Shown: positions 17,357 through 25,581, counted from the stretch's first letter. The stretch is DNA of 38,784 bases from an uncultured Collinsella sp. (GCA_900541185.1 UQIQ01000014.1:1-38784); one strand, 5' to 3'. Notes: generated by a model not told the origin, from the letters alone. A program made the numbers and translations.

Positions 17357-17390
17357 GTTTCCGAACAATTTTGTCTTAGTGTTCGGAAAC
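17357..17390. promoter_or_regulatory. Inverted repeat between serB and larB
   Basis: GTTTCCGAACA (17357-17367) and its exact complement (17380-17390) flank 12 bases. There is no T-run after it on the + strand, so it is not an obvious serB terminator. It lies 45 bp before larB and could be an operator for the lar genes, or a member of the AGTTTCC hairpin family seen after the LacI gene. Confidence 0.45.
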
Positions 17391-17434
17391 ATACCCTTTG
17401 AGTGCTAGACTTTGCGCCGTCGAAGGGAACATAT

Positions 17435-18217
17435 ATGGATAAGCGAGACCTAGAGCAGCTGCTGAGCGATGTTGCTGGCGGATCAGTCACCCCTGCCGAT
17501 GCCCTTACGCGCATCCAGACGGCTCCGACCGCCGATCTGGGTTTTGCGCAGCTCGATCTTTCGCGCGGAGTGCGCCAGGGAGCCGGCGAGGTTGTCTACG
17601 GTGCCGGTAAAACCGCCGAGCAGATTGCCGCCATTATCGAAGCGCTGCGCGATGCCGGCCAGGAACGTATCCTGGTCACGCGCCTGGATGCCGAAAAAGC
17701 CGCGCGCACCGCTGAGCTTCTCGGCAACGGCATTGACCTGGGATATGTCCCGGACGCGCAGCTCGCCCTCGTGGGCGGCAAGCCCTCCCCTACCGGCAAC
17801 GGACGCATCGTCGTCGCCTGCGCCGGCACGAGCGACTTACCCGTCGCCGAAGAAGCCGCGTTGACGGCCGAGTTCTATGGCAACGAGGTCGACCGCCTCT
17901 ACGACGTAGGTGTCGCCGGCCTGCACCGCCTGCTCGCGCATGCCGAGGAACTTGCCCAGGCGCAGGTGGTCATCGCCATCGCCGGCATGGAGGGCGCGCT
18001 GGCGAGCGTTATCGGCGGTCTGGTGAGCTGTCCGGTCATCGCCGTTCCCACCAGCGTTGGCTACGGCGCAAGTTTTGGTGGCGTAGCCGCGCTGCTCGCC
18101 ATGCTCAACTCCTGTGCCAGCGGCGTATCGGTCGTCAATATCGACAACGGCTTTGGCGCCGCTTACCAGGCAAGTCTTATCAATCATCTGAGCGCCGGCA
18201 CACCCCGCGCCCGCTAA
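17435..18217 (+). CDS. larB: LarB, nickel-pincer cofactor biosynthesis
   Basis: The 260-aa protein is LarB, which carboxylates the pyridinium ring of nicotinic acid adenine dinucleotide and cleaves the anhydride, the first step to the nickel-pincer cofactor of lactate racemase. The C-terminal two-thirds is PurE-like, with GTSDLPVAEEAALTAEFYG, AIAGMEGALASVIGGL and VPTSVGYGASFGG. The N-terminal segment (LLSDVAGGSVTPADALTRIQ) is typical of LarB. The ATG at 17435 is chosen because GAAGGGA lies seven bases upstream. larC follows after 10 bp, its ribosome site (AAGGAG) overlapping the larB stop. Confidence 0.93.
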   Translation: MDKRDLEQLLSDVAGGSVTPADALTRIQTAPTADLGFAQLDLSRGVRQGAGEVVYGAGKTAEQIAAIIEALRDAGQERILVTRLDAEKAARTAELLGNGIDLGYVPDAQLALVGGKPSPTGNGRIVVACAGTSDLPVAEEAALTAEFYGNEVDRLYDVGVAGLHRLLAHAEELAQAQVVIAIAGMEGALASVIGGLVSCPVIAVPTSVGYGASFGGVAALLAMLNSCASGVSVVNIDNGFGAAYQASLINHLSAGTPRAR

Positions 18218-18227
18218 GGAGCATTCC

Positions 18228-19139
18228 ATGTCCAATCATCAGCACACGCTTATCATCGACGGCACCTCGGGCATCAGCGGCGACATGACCGTCGCGGCCC
18301 TGCTCGACCTGGGCGCCAGCGAGGAGCACCTGCGCGAACAGCTCGCCACACTGCCGGTCGACGGCTTTACAATCGCCGTCACGCGCGTAAACAAGCATGG
18401 CATCGACGCCTGCGATTTCGACGTTCAGCTGGCAGAAGAGCTCGAGAACCACGACCACGACATGGCATGGCTCTACGGCAACGAAGCAGCTGCCGAGCAC
18501 ACGCACGAGCACGAGCACCACCATCATGACCATGACGAGCATGAGCACTGCCATGAGCATGATCATGAGACCCACGGCCATGGCCACGAGGGTCATCATC
18601 ACGCCCACCACCATCACCATCGTTCTTTGGCGGACGTCACCGCCATCATCGACGGCTCGCAGCTAAGCGATGGCGCCAAGCGTCGCGCGCTCGCCATCTT
18701 TACCGCGCTCGCCGCCGCCGAGGCCAAAGCTCACGGCAAAACGCCCGAGACCGTTATGTTCCACGAGGTAGGCGCCGTCGATTCCATCGTCGACGTCTGC
18801 TCTGTCGCCATCTGCCTCGATGACCTGGGTATTGAGGACATCGTGGTCGAGTCGCTCTCCGAGGGCCACGGCACCATCCACTGTGCCCACGGCCTTATGC
18901 CCATTCCCGTCCCCGCCGTCGTCAACCTGTGCCAGGCGGGAAATATCGCCCTCACGCCTGCACCGGTCGCCGGCGAGCTCGTGACGCCCACGGGTGCCGC
19001 CATCGTCACCGCGCTGCGCACGTCCGACCAACTGCCCTCACGCTACCGCATCGAGGCCGTCGGCTACGGCGCCGGTAAGCGCCCCTACGAGGGTTGCTCC
19101 GGTACGCTCCGTTGTCTGCTCGTTCACGTGGATGCATAG
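18228..19139 (+). CDS. larC: LarC, N-terminal (LarC1) part only
   Basis: The 303-aa protein belongs to the LarC family, which inserts nickel into the pincer cofactor. It starts with the family motif DGTSGISGDMTVAALLDLGA, has a long His/Asp/Glu-rich nickel-binding stretch (about residues 75-128), then VGAVDSIVDV, HCAHGLMPIPVPAVVNL and LVTPTGAAIVTAL. It ends shortly after GYGAGKRP, where LarC1 ends in Lactobacillus plantarum, in which a programmed frameshift adds LarC2. Full LarC proteins are about 400-420 aa. No LarC2-like sequence (such as an ETNIDDM motif) follows in any frame: tetR begins three bases after the stop. LarC2 carries the CTP-binding part in characterised LarC, so activity here needs a separate LarC2 or is altered. 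Confidence 0.88.
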   Translation: MSNHQHTLIIDGTSGISGDMTVAALLDLGASEEHLREQLATLPVDGFTIAVTRVNKHGIDACDFDVQLAEELENHDHDMAWLYGNEAAAEHTHEHEHHHHDHDEHEHCHEHDHETHGHGHEGHHHAHHHHHRSLADVTAIIDGSQLSDGAKRRALAIFTALAAAEAKAHGKTPETVMFHEVGAVDSIVDVCSVAICLDDLGIEDIVVESLSEGHGTIHCAHGLMPIPVPAVVNLCQAGNIALTPAPVAGELVTPTGAAIVTALRTSDQLPSRYRIEAVGYGAGKRPYEGCSGTLRCLLVHVDA

Positions 19140-19141
19140 CC

Positions 19142-19681
19142 ATGGATGCCCGCAAAGAAAAAAGCCGCGCCGCTATTGTCACGGCGTTCTCCGAGCTGCT
19201 ACGCGAAGAGGACTACGGCAAGATTACCGTCGGCGACATCATCGCGCGCGCTCACGTAGGCCGCGCGACATTCTACGGCCTCTTTAAGAGCAAAGACGAC
19301 CTACTGTCCGAGCTCGTGAGCGACATCTGCACCCACGCCCTCGACGACGATGGCACACCGCTCGACGACCCACTCGTGCAGGTCGAGCATATCCTCAACA
19401 ACCTCTGGGAACGCCGTCAGGGCGTTCGAGCCCTCGTAGCCGGCGCCGGCTCACGCGTCTTCGCCGACTGCTTACGCAAGACCATCATGTCACGAGCAGC
19501 CGAAACCGTCTCCGCCGACCCCGCAGGCCCCGCCGGCACCATGGACCGCAGCTTCTTACTACACCACATAGCCTCAAGCTTCGTAGGAATGGTCCAATGG
19601 TGGGCATGGCACAACTTCGAAGCAGAAAAAGTCAACGTAGCCAAAGACTACCTCTCAGCCATAAAGCCCCTCTTCAACTAA
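19142..19681 (+). CDS. TetR/AcrR-family regulator linked to larBC
   Basis: The 179-aa protein has an N-terminal TetR-type helix-turn-helix (GDIIARAHVGRATFYGLF, about residues 35-52) and a helical C-terminal domain (TetR_C-like; DRSFLLHHIASSFVGMVQWW). It starts two bases after the larC stop with no clear ribosome site, so it is probably coupled to larC translation. That linkage suggests it senses a ligand relevant to lactate or nickel and controls lar genes, but this is inference. The last third switches to A-ending codons and is poor in G on this strand, and this skew continues into the gap downstream. Confidence 0.85.
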   Translation: MDARKEKSRAAIVTAFSELLREEDYGKITVGDIIARAHVGRATFYGLFKSKDDLLSELVSDICTHALDDDGTPLDDPLVQVEHILNNLWERRQGVRALVAGAGSRVFADCLRKTIMSRAAETVSADPAGPAGTMDRSFLLHHIASSFVGMVQWWAWHNFEAEKVNVAKDYLSAIKPLFN

Positions 19682-19836
19682 GTAAGAACCTCATCCCAAA
19701 GCATCGCCCCAACCCAGGCCGCCACGCACCCCAAAGTGTCACTCGCACCTCAAAGCGCCTAACAACAAAGTGCCCACCACATCCAAATTCAGATATATAT
19801 GTTGGTTGCTTGTTCGAACACAACTGGATTCCCGCA

Positions 19837-19963
19837 GGGTCCGGCATAGGTTAACTTTTCGCCGCACTCCGCAGGACGCAAGAAGCTCCCGCCGCACGAA
19901 GTGCGCAGCGAGAGCTTCTTGCATGTCCGAGGACGCGGCGAAAAGTTAACCTATGCCGGACCC
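19837..19963. repeat. 127-bp long palindromic element, copy 1 (29-69-29)
   Basis: Outer arms 19837-19865 and 19935-19963 are perfect 29-bp inverted repeats (left arm starts GGGTCCGGCATAGG). The 69-bp core holds nested complementarity: GGAC-GCAAGAAGC with GCTTCTTGC-AT-GTCC around a small CGCACGAAGTGCG hairpin. It begins 24 bp beyond the larD stop and lies in a 306-bp gap between convergent tetR and larD in which no gene is seen. Its core matches copy 2 (22363-22489) at 66 of 69 bases. Confidence 0.9.
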
Positions 19964-19987
19964 GGGCGTTATATCAATTGTCTTGGA

Positions 19988-20719
19988 CTAGAACATGCCC
20001 AAGAAACCATGCACAAACAGCGCGGCCAGAGCGGCACCGACAAACGGCGCGATGCCAGGAACGAGCAGGCCGTACTTCCAGTTGTTGTCGGCCTTGTTCT
20101 TAATCGGCAGCACCTGATAGGCCATGCGAGGACCAAGGTCACGAGCCTGGTTCATGGCGAAGCCGGTGATGCCGCCCATGCCCATGCCAACAGCCCAAAC
20201 GATCAGGCCGACGCAGATGGCGAGCATCAGAACGTTCTCGCCAGCACGGTTAGCAGCAGCAAGGATGGCGCTGATGAACACGAAGGTGCAGATAGCCTCG
20301 CAGAAGAAGTTGCGGGCATAGTTGGTGCCCTCGGTGGTGGGGTTGGTCGAGAAGATGTTGCGCTGAGCAATGGGATCGATGACACCATCGGAAGCCTTGA
20401 ACTCATCGGCATACATCAACCACGCGATCACGGCACCCGCAAAGCCGCCGAGCATATCGGCAATCATGAAGGGGATGCAGCTGCTCCACGGCACCAGGCC
20501 GACGATGCACTGGGCAAGCACCATGGCGGGGTTCATGCACACGGCGCCGCCAAAGACAAACAGGCAGACCGAGATGCCAAAAGACCAGGTGGTGATGGCA
20601 AACATGTGGCCGGAGCCCTGATACTTGGTGCCCTTGAGCACAGTATCACAGTGCACGCCCACGCCAAAGATAATCATGAGGGCCGTTGCGCCGAATTCGC
20701 AGAGGAGTTTGGTAAGCAT
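19988..20719 (-). CDS. larD: Aquaglyceroporin-type channel, probable lactic acid channel LarD
   Basis: The 243-aa protein is a six-helix MIP-family channel related to GlpF and LarD. The first NPA box is normal (CMNPAMVLAQ, residues 63-65). The second box reads NQA (FAMNQARDLGPRMA, 190-192) where NPA is usual, with the following Arg-Asp kept. It lies 49 bp after larA on the same strand, ATAAGG precedes its ATG, and in L. plantarum larD sits in the lar operon and aids lactic acid passage. A glycerol facilitator role is the alternative; the larA link favours lactate. Confidence 0.85.
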   Translation of the reverse strand: MLTKLLCEFGATALMIIFGVGVHCDTVLKGTKYQGSGHMFAITTWSFGISVCLFVFGGAVCMNPAMVLAQCIVGLVPWSSCIPFMIADMLGGFAGAVIAWLMYADEFKASDGVIDPIAQRNIFSTNPTTEGTNYARNFFCEAICTFVFISAILAAANRAGENVLMLAICVGLIVWAVGMGMGGITGFAMNQARDLGPRMAYQVLPIKNKADNNWKYGLLVPGIAPFVGAALAALFVHGFLGMF

Positions 20720-20768
20720 AAAACCTTATCTTTCTTGTCGGTTATAAACGATTCGTTTAGGCCGCGCA

Positions 20769-22046
20769 CTAGTGCTGCGCGACGACAACACCCAGGCCAT
20801 CGGGAATGACGGCCACCTTGGCGTCAGCACCCTTCATCTCAAAGGCGAGCTTGAGCGCCTCCTCGAGGGTGTTAACCGGCGTCATGTGCATATCTTTAAT
20901 CATCTGGTGATCGCACAGGTCGGTAACCATGATCACAGGGTGATGTGCCAGGATGCGGGCGAAAATCTGGCTCGTCCACTGATCGGGCAGGGTCTCGTCC
21001 TTGGGACGATCGATGCAGGCACGCTCAAACTCTGCCGGATCGTTGTCAGCGATGTTGTGATAGAAGCCCTCGCCACCGTGACCGTCGGCACAACCGGCAA
21101 CGTCGATAATCACACCGCCCTCGGGAAGCGTGGCCTCGGCAGAGCACATGCCCTTCACGGCCTGGTAGATGTTCTGGTCGAGTGGGTAGCCGCCGTTGGT
21201 GGTGATGGCAATCTCGCACTCGACGGACTCAACGCCGGCAAGGCTCTTCACGAACTCGCAGCCAGCCTCGTGAGCCTTGTGAATGTCGCCGGCGAAGGAG
21301 CCGATGACCTCATGCTTGCCGTTGAGCACAACGTTCAGCACAAAGGCAAGGTGAGCCATCTCGGCAGCGGCAAACATGTCCTCGCTCACGTGGTTGTGGC
21401 ACAGGTTGCCGGCGCGCGAATGAGAATCGTTCACAAACTGGCCGTTGTGGTTGTACATGATGGTCTTGTAGCTGGCGATGCCAGGAAGGACGGACTTGCG
21501 GCTGCCAGAGAAACCGGCAAAGAAATGCGGCTCAATGAAGCCCTCGGCAAGCAGCAGATCGCAATCGGCAGCAATCTTGTTGATGATGCACTCGCCACCA
21601 GAAGGCAGGGTGCCGATCTTTTTCATCATGCTGTCATCGGTCGCGACGTGCATAACGATTTCCTCGTTGGCAACGATCTCCTCGCCGTACTTGTTGACGA
21701 GCTCCTCGTGCGTCGAAGGACGATGCATACCCGTAGCAACCAAAATACGCACGCGAGCCTCGGACGCAGCGGAATGGATGTGATGCAGCAGAATAGGCAT
21801 CGTCACACGCGAGGGAACGGGACGCGTATGATCGGAGCTAATAATGACGATATCCTTCTTGCCAGCACAAAGCTCCTCGAGCGAAGGCGAGCCATAAGGA
21901 TTGGCAAGCGACTCCTCTACCAGCTCTTCCTGCGATTTTGTAGTCTTAAACTCGTTTTGATGACCTTCCATCACACCCGCGAAGTTCTTATCCTCGAGCT
22001 CCAGATGCAACGTCTTGTGGTCAAACGGCAGTTCACATTCAAACAA
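20769..22046 (-). CDS. larA: Nickel-dependent lactate racemase LarA
   Basis: The 425-aa protein interconverts D- and L-lactate with the nickel-pincer cofactor. A TTG start at 22046 is chosen: it aligns the N-terminus (FECELPFDHKTL) with known LarA, follows AGGAAGAGGG, and puts the key residues at the canonical numbers: His108 (ATGMHRPS), His174 (IEPHFFAGFS), Lys184, which binds the cofactor (SGSRKSVLPG), and His200 (MYNHNGQF). DHTRPVPS and TNGGYPLDQNIYQAVKGM are further family motifs. An upstream open frame of 47 codons has no ribosome site and is rejected. larA and larD form an operon convergent with larB-larC-tetR. A possible promoter is TTGTGG, 17 bp, TGTTAA at about 22132-22165. Confidence 0.95.
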   Translation of the reverse strand: MFECELPFDHKTLHLELEDKNFAGVMEGHQNEFKTTKSQEELVEESLANPYGSPSLEELCAGKKDIVIISSDHTRPVPSRVTMPILLHHIHSAASEARVRILVATGMHRPSTHEELVNKYGEEIVANEEIVMHVATDDSMMKKIGTLPSGGECIINKIAADCDLLLAEGFIEPHFFAGFSGSRKSVLPGIASYKTIMYNHNGQFVNDSHSRAGNLCHNHVSEDMFAAAEMAHLAFVLNVVLNGKHEVIGSFAGDIHKAHEAGCEFVKSLAGVESVECEIAITTNGGYPLDQNIYQAVKGMCSAEATLPEGGVIIDVAGCADGHGGEGFYHNIADNDPAEFERACIDRPKDETLPDQWTSQIFARILAHHPVIMVTDLCDHQMIKDMHMTPVNTLEEALKLAFEMKGADAKVAVIPDGLGVVVAQH

Positions 22047-22165
22047 TGACGAGCGCCCTCTTCCTTTCAACTGACACACTAGATAAACCGTTGGAAGGAT
22101 ACGCCGCTCACCGAAAAACACCACCGTCCACCGAGTCGTTAACACAACGTTCATATTTGACCCAC

Positions 22166-22202
22166 AACAAAACGGCCGCGACCCCAAACGGGACCGCAGC
22201 CG
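22166..22202 (-). terminator. Terminator-like hairpin upstream of larA
   Basis: Minus strand: CGGC-T-GCG-GT-CCC pairs with GGG-GT-CGC-G-GCCG around GTTT, followed by TTTTGTTG. It would stop transcripts arriving from ppc before larA. Confidence 0.6.
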
Positions 22203-22362
22203 CTACAGTCGTAAGGCGAGAAGCACCAGATGCATCTCGATCCCGATCGATAAGACGCGAGGCGCGAAGCGCCAAACGCGCCGCCGGGACAGACCCCATC
22301 CAAAACGCGCGAAGCGCGCCATTATCCCCCCAGCAGTAATCCGCCGAAGACCGGACATCGCA

Positions 22363-22489
22363 GGGCCCGCCATTAGTTTACTTTTAGGCACACTCCGCAG
22401 GACGCAAGAAGCCCTCGCCGCACGAAGTGCGCAGCGAGGGCTTCTTGCATGTCCGAGGACGTGCCTAAAAGTAAACTAATGGCGGGCCC
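22363..22489. repeat. 127-bp long palindromic element, copy 2 (29-69-29)
   Basis: Outer arms 22363-22391 and 22461-22489 are perfect 29-bp inverted repeats (left arm starts GGGCCCGCCATTAG). The 69-bp core differs from copy 1 at three positions within the inner stem; here that stem (GCAAGAAGCCCTCGC with GCGAGGGCTTCTTGC) is perfect. The arms differ from copy 1 at eight of 29 positions, all compensated on the other side. It starts 21 bp beyond the ppc stop and has the same orientation as copy 1. Confidence 0.9.
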
Positions 22490-22510
22490 GGACGACTACA
22501 GGGCTATCGA

Positions 22511-25324
22511 TTACCCCGTGTTCTGCAAACCTGCCGAGACGCCGGTCACAGTCGAAAGAATCAGGCTCATGTACTCGGCCTTCTTCTCCTCGGCCATCTC
22601 GTCCTGATTCATGCGCACCTCGCGAAGGGCGCGGACCTGGGCGATGGACAGAGCGTCGACGTAGGGGTTACGCACGCGAACGGCGCAGCCGAGCACGCGA
22701 CGACGCTGCAGCGGCCACTCATCACCGACGATGGCAAGGACCCACTTACGCGTGAGCTGCATCTCGGTGAAGACCTTCTCGGACAGATCCTGGCGGTCGC
22801 CCAGGTGCAGATACATCTTGGCGATACGCTGATCGGTCTTAGCGATCGACATCTCGATGTTGTCGATAAAGGTGCGGAAGAACGGCCACTCCTGGTAGGC
22901 AGCCTTGAGCTGGTCAAGATCGCCAAGCTGCTCGCAGGCGGTGCCCAGACCGTACCAAGCGGCCAGGTTAATGCGCGCCTGGCTCCAGCTGAAGATCCAC
23001 GGGATGGTACGCAGGTCGTCGAGCGACTTGGCACCCAAGCCGCGCTTGGCGGGACGCGAGCCGATCGGCAGCAGACCGACCTCGGTCAGCGGCGTCACGG
23101 TCGAGAACCATGGTGTAAAGTCCTCGGTGTTCAGCAGGTCCAGATAGCGCTCGTGGCTTGCGGCGTTGAGCTTCTCGGCCATATCCCAGAACTTCTGCGT
23201 GGTCTCGGTGTTGGTCTTCTCGACACTCGGGGCCGACTGCAAAAGCGTTGCGGCGGCAACGGACTCAACATGGCGCTGAGCCAGCGTGCGGTTGCCGTAA
23301 CGGGCAAAGATGACTTCGCCCTGCTCGGTGAGCTTAAAGAAGCAGTTGACCGAACCCTTGGGCTGCGCCAGCACGGCCTTGTTGGCCGGGCCGCCGCCAC
23401 GGCCCACGGCACCGCCGCGACCGTGCATGAGCACCAGGTCGATATCGTTCTTCTCTGCCCACTTGGCGATGCGCTCCTGCGCGGAGTGCAGCGCGAGCAT
23501 GGCCGTGGTAGGACCGGCATCCTTGGAAGAGTCGGAATAGCCCAGCATGACCTCCATGCGGCGGTTGGTCTGGGCAAGGCGCTTTTGCACCACGGGCAGC
23601 GTAAGCATCTGGTCGAGCACGTCAACGCAGCCCTCGAGGTCCTCGAGCTGCTCGAACAGCGGGATCACGTCGAGCTCGGGAACGTCTTCCTCGTGTGCGA
23701 AGGACAGGTGGGCCAGCTCAAAGACGTCGGCCACATGCTGGGCACTCTTGGTAAACGAGATGATGTAGCGGTGTGCCATCTTCTTGCCGTAGCGCTTTTG
23801 GATGGAACCGATGGCACGGAAGGTGTCGATGACCTCGCGCGTCATGGGCTGCAGGTCACCATGGATACCGTTCTCGTGGATATCCTTGAGGGCGCGGGCG
23901 TGCACCACGGAGTGCTGACGGAACTCCATCTCGACCATATGGAAGCCGAAGGACTCGACCTGCCAGATGATGGTTTGGACCGGACCGTAGGCGGCACGGA
24001 CGGCACCGCAGGCAGCAAGCGAACGCTGGACGACGCGCAGGTCATCCAGGAACTCGTCGGCGCTGTGGTACATGGTGTCGGTGATGCGGCGCACGGTGGC
24101 GTTCAGGCGGTCGGCCATGACGAGCATGACGGCGCGATGCGGCTCGTGCTCGGAGATCAGCTCGGCGCGGGCCGTGTAACGAGGGCTCATCTCGACCTGA
24201 TGGTTCCACAGGTTAATGAGCTCGGCAGAAGGCTTGCTGTAGGTGGCCTCGAGCGTGAGGTTGTGGCCGATGCGGCGGCACTTGTCCTCGAGCTTGAGCA
24301 CCATGTGAGTGAAGTACTTGGCGGCGACTTCGCGGCTCACCTTGGCGGTGACGTTGGGGTTGCCGTCGCGGTCGGAGCCGATCCAGCTGCCGGGATGGAA
24401 GAACGCCGGGCACAGCGGCGGCACGGTACCGGCCTTGTCGCCCAGCACCCAGTCGTCAAAACGACGGTAGATGACGGGGATAACGTCGAACAGCGTGTTA
24501 TCGAAGATGTCGATGATGGTATCGGCTTCCTCGACCGGCGTGGGCTTCTTGAGCGCGATGGGGCTCGTACGCACCAGGGCGTCGATCTCCTGCAGCATAT
24601 GGCGCTCGTTCTCCACCAGGTCGGAGCCGCCCAAACGCGGACGCTCCTCCAGCAGGTTGGAGATACGGCGAATCTTGCCCTCGACGGCCTTACGACGGGC
24701 CTCGGTGGGATGTGCGGTAAAGACAGGGTGGAACTCGAGCTTGCCGAGCAGCTCATTGGCACCCTCGACGCCCATCTCGTTTACCAACTGGTGATAGGCG
24801 ACGGTGAGTTCGTTGGCGGGATCGACCTCGGTATCGGTCGACGCACCGGCCTCGCGCTCGCGCAGCTGCGCCACACGGTAGTTCTCCTCCGACAGGTTTG
24901 CCAAGTGGAAGAAGCTCGTAAAGGCGCGAACGATGACCTGCTGCTTATCAAGCGGCAGGCTGTCAATCAAATCGACGACTTCGCGAAACGCCACGGCGGT
25001 GGGCTCGTCGGCAGTGGGCACGCCCTGTTCGTCAACGGACTCGTCGGCAGCGCGGCTACCGGGGTTGCCAGCATTGACCACAATCTCGGCTGTCAAAATC
25101 TTGTCGAACAGGTCCGCGATCTCGGGATCATACTCGCTAAGCACACGACGTTCCAGGCGCAGGAACAGCGCCAGATTATCGCGCAGCTCCTCGGGGATCT
25201 CGATCTCGGCGAGACGCTCCCTGGACTCGGCATTCGAGCCGATTCGGTTAACGAGGCGGTTGACCACGGCAGCGACGCGCGCCGCGGCTTCGGGTACAGA
25301 CTGGTTGCTTAGGTTCTCAGCCAC
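22511..25324 (-). CDS. ppc: Phosphoenolpyruvate carboxylase
   Basis: The 937-aa enzyme carboxylates PEP to oxaloacetate to refill C4 acids. It carries the family signatures FTAHPTEARRKAV (catalytic His), GSDRDGNPNVTA, MLGYSDSSKDAG, MHGRGGAVGRGGGPANKA and the C-terminal QNTG that closes the active site. The GTG at 25324 is preferred because GGGAGG lies four bases upstream; the ATG at 25336 has GGAGG only one base away, too close to work. The difference is four residues. It is transcribed from its own promoter in the 25325-25581 gap and followed by a palindromic element. Confidence 0.96.
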   Translation of the reverse strand: MAENLSNQSVPEAAARVAAVVNRLVNRIGSNAESRERLAEIEIPEELRDNLALFLRLERRVLSEYDPEIADLFDKILTAEIVVNAGNPGSRAADESVDEQGVPTADEPTAVAFREVVDLIDSLPLDKQQVIVRAFTSFFHLANLSEENYRVAQLREREAGASTDTEVDPANELTVAYHQLVNEMGVEGANELLGKLEFHPVFTAHPTEARRKAVEGKIRRISNLLEERPRLGGSDLVENERHMLQEIDALVRTSPIALKKPTPVEEADTIIDIFDNTLFDVIPVIYRRFDDWVLGDKAGTVPPLCPAFFHPGSWIGSDRDGNPNVTAKVSREVAAKYFTHMVLKLEDKCRRIGHNLTLEATYSKPSAELINLWNHQVEMSPRYTARAELISEHEPHRAVMLVMADRLNATVRRITDTMYHSADEFLDDLRVVQRSLAACGAVRAAYGPVQTIIWQVESFGFHMVEMEFRQHSVVHARALKDIHENGIHGDLQPMTREVIDTFRAIGSIQKRYGKKMAHRYIISFTKSAQHVADVFELAHLSFAHEEDVPELDVIPLFEQLEDLEGCVDVLDQMLTLPVVQKRLAQTNRRMEVMLGYSDSSKDAGPTTAMLALHSAQERIAKWAEKNDIDLVLMHGRGGAVGRGGGPANKAVLAQPKGSVNCFFKLTEQGEVIFARYGNRTLAQRHVESVAAATLLQSAPSVEKTNTETTQKFWDMAEKLNAASHERYLDLLNTEDFTPWFSTVTPLTEVGLLPIGSRPAKRGLGAKSLDDLRTIPWIFSWSQARINLAAWYGLGTACEQLGDLDQLKAAYQEWPFFRTFIDNIEMSIAKTDQRIAKMYLHLGDRQDLSEKVFTEMQLTRKWVLAIVGDEWPLQRRRVLGCAVRVRNPYVDALSIAQVRALREVRMNQDEMAEEKKAEYMSLILSTVTGVSAGLQNTG

Positions 25325-25368
25325 GTTTCCTCCCATTCCTCCTTCTATGCACGTAACATGCGGTATTC

Positions 25369-25428
25369 ATTATAGGCGCTTGAGAAATACTTTCGACACT
25401 GATTGCGCTTTACCACACAAAAGTATTT
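25369..25428 (-). promoter_or_regulatory. ppc promoter with upstream inverted repeat
   Basis: Minus strand -10 TATAAT at 25369-25374; the -35 is weak. Just upstream, AAATACTTT (25385-25393) and AAAGTATTT (25420-25428) form a 9-bp inverted repeat with a 26-bp spacer that would overlap the -35, so a regulator may bind here. Confidence 0.5.
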
Positions 25429-25581
25429 TCTGCATTGCAAGGGTTTTTGCCCCAAATGGTCGTATTTCTCGGTGGGCGGCATATGCAAGCGAGGGCATTC
25501 CGCATAAATGCGAAACACCCCCGTAACAATCGCTCTCCATGAGCAGGGCACGTTAGCAGGCCCGCAGCTCAAAAAGATGCG

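Larger units (their letters stand above)
22047..22510. other. 464-bp gene-free gap between larA and ppc
   Basis: No gene is seen. From the ppc side it holds palindromic copy 2 (22363-22489), then on the minus strand a small CGCGC-TTC-GCGCG hairpin followed by TTTT (22302-22318), a GGCGC-TTC-GCGCC hairpin (22261-22273), a larger terminator-like hairpin (22166-22202) and the larA promoter region. A short non-coding transcript ending at 22166 is conceivable, but no promoter for one was identified. Confidence 0.5.

Noticed and set aside
19088..19200. Programmed frameshift at the larC end giving LarC2
   Set aside because: No slippery run was seen, and neither other frame reads LarC2-like sequence; the next frame is tetR.
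19800..19830. LexA-like box at TTGTTCGAACAC after tetR
   Set aside because: Half-site spacing does not match the CGAAC-N4-GTTCG form, and no gene starts there.
22203..22362. Small RNA or nickel riboswitch upstream of larA
   Set aside because: Hairpins exist, but no known riboswitch core or independent promoter could be identified.
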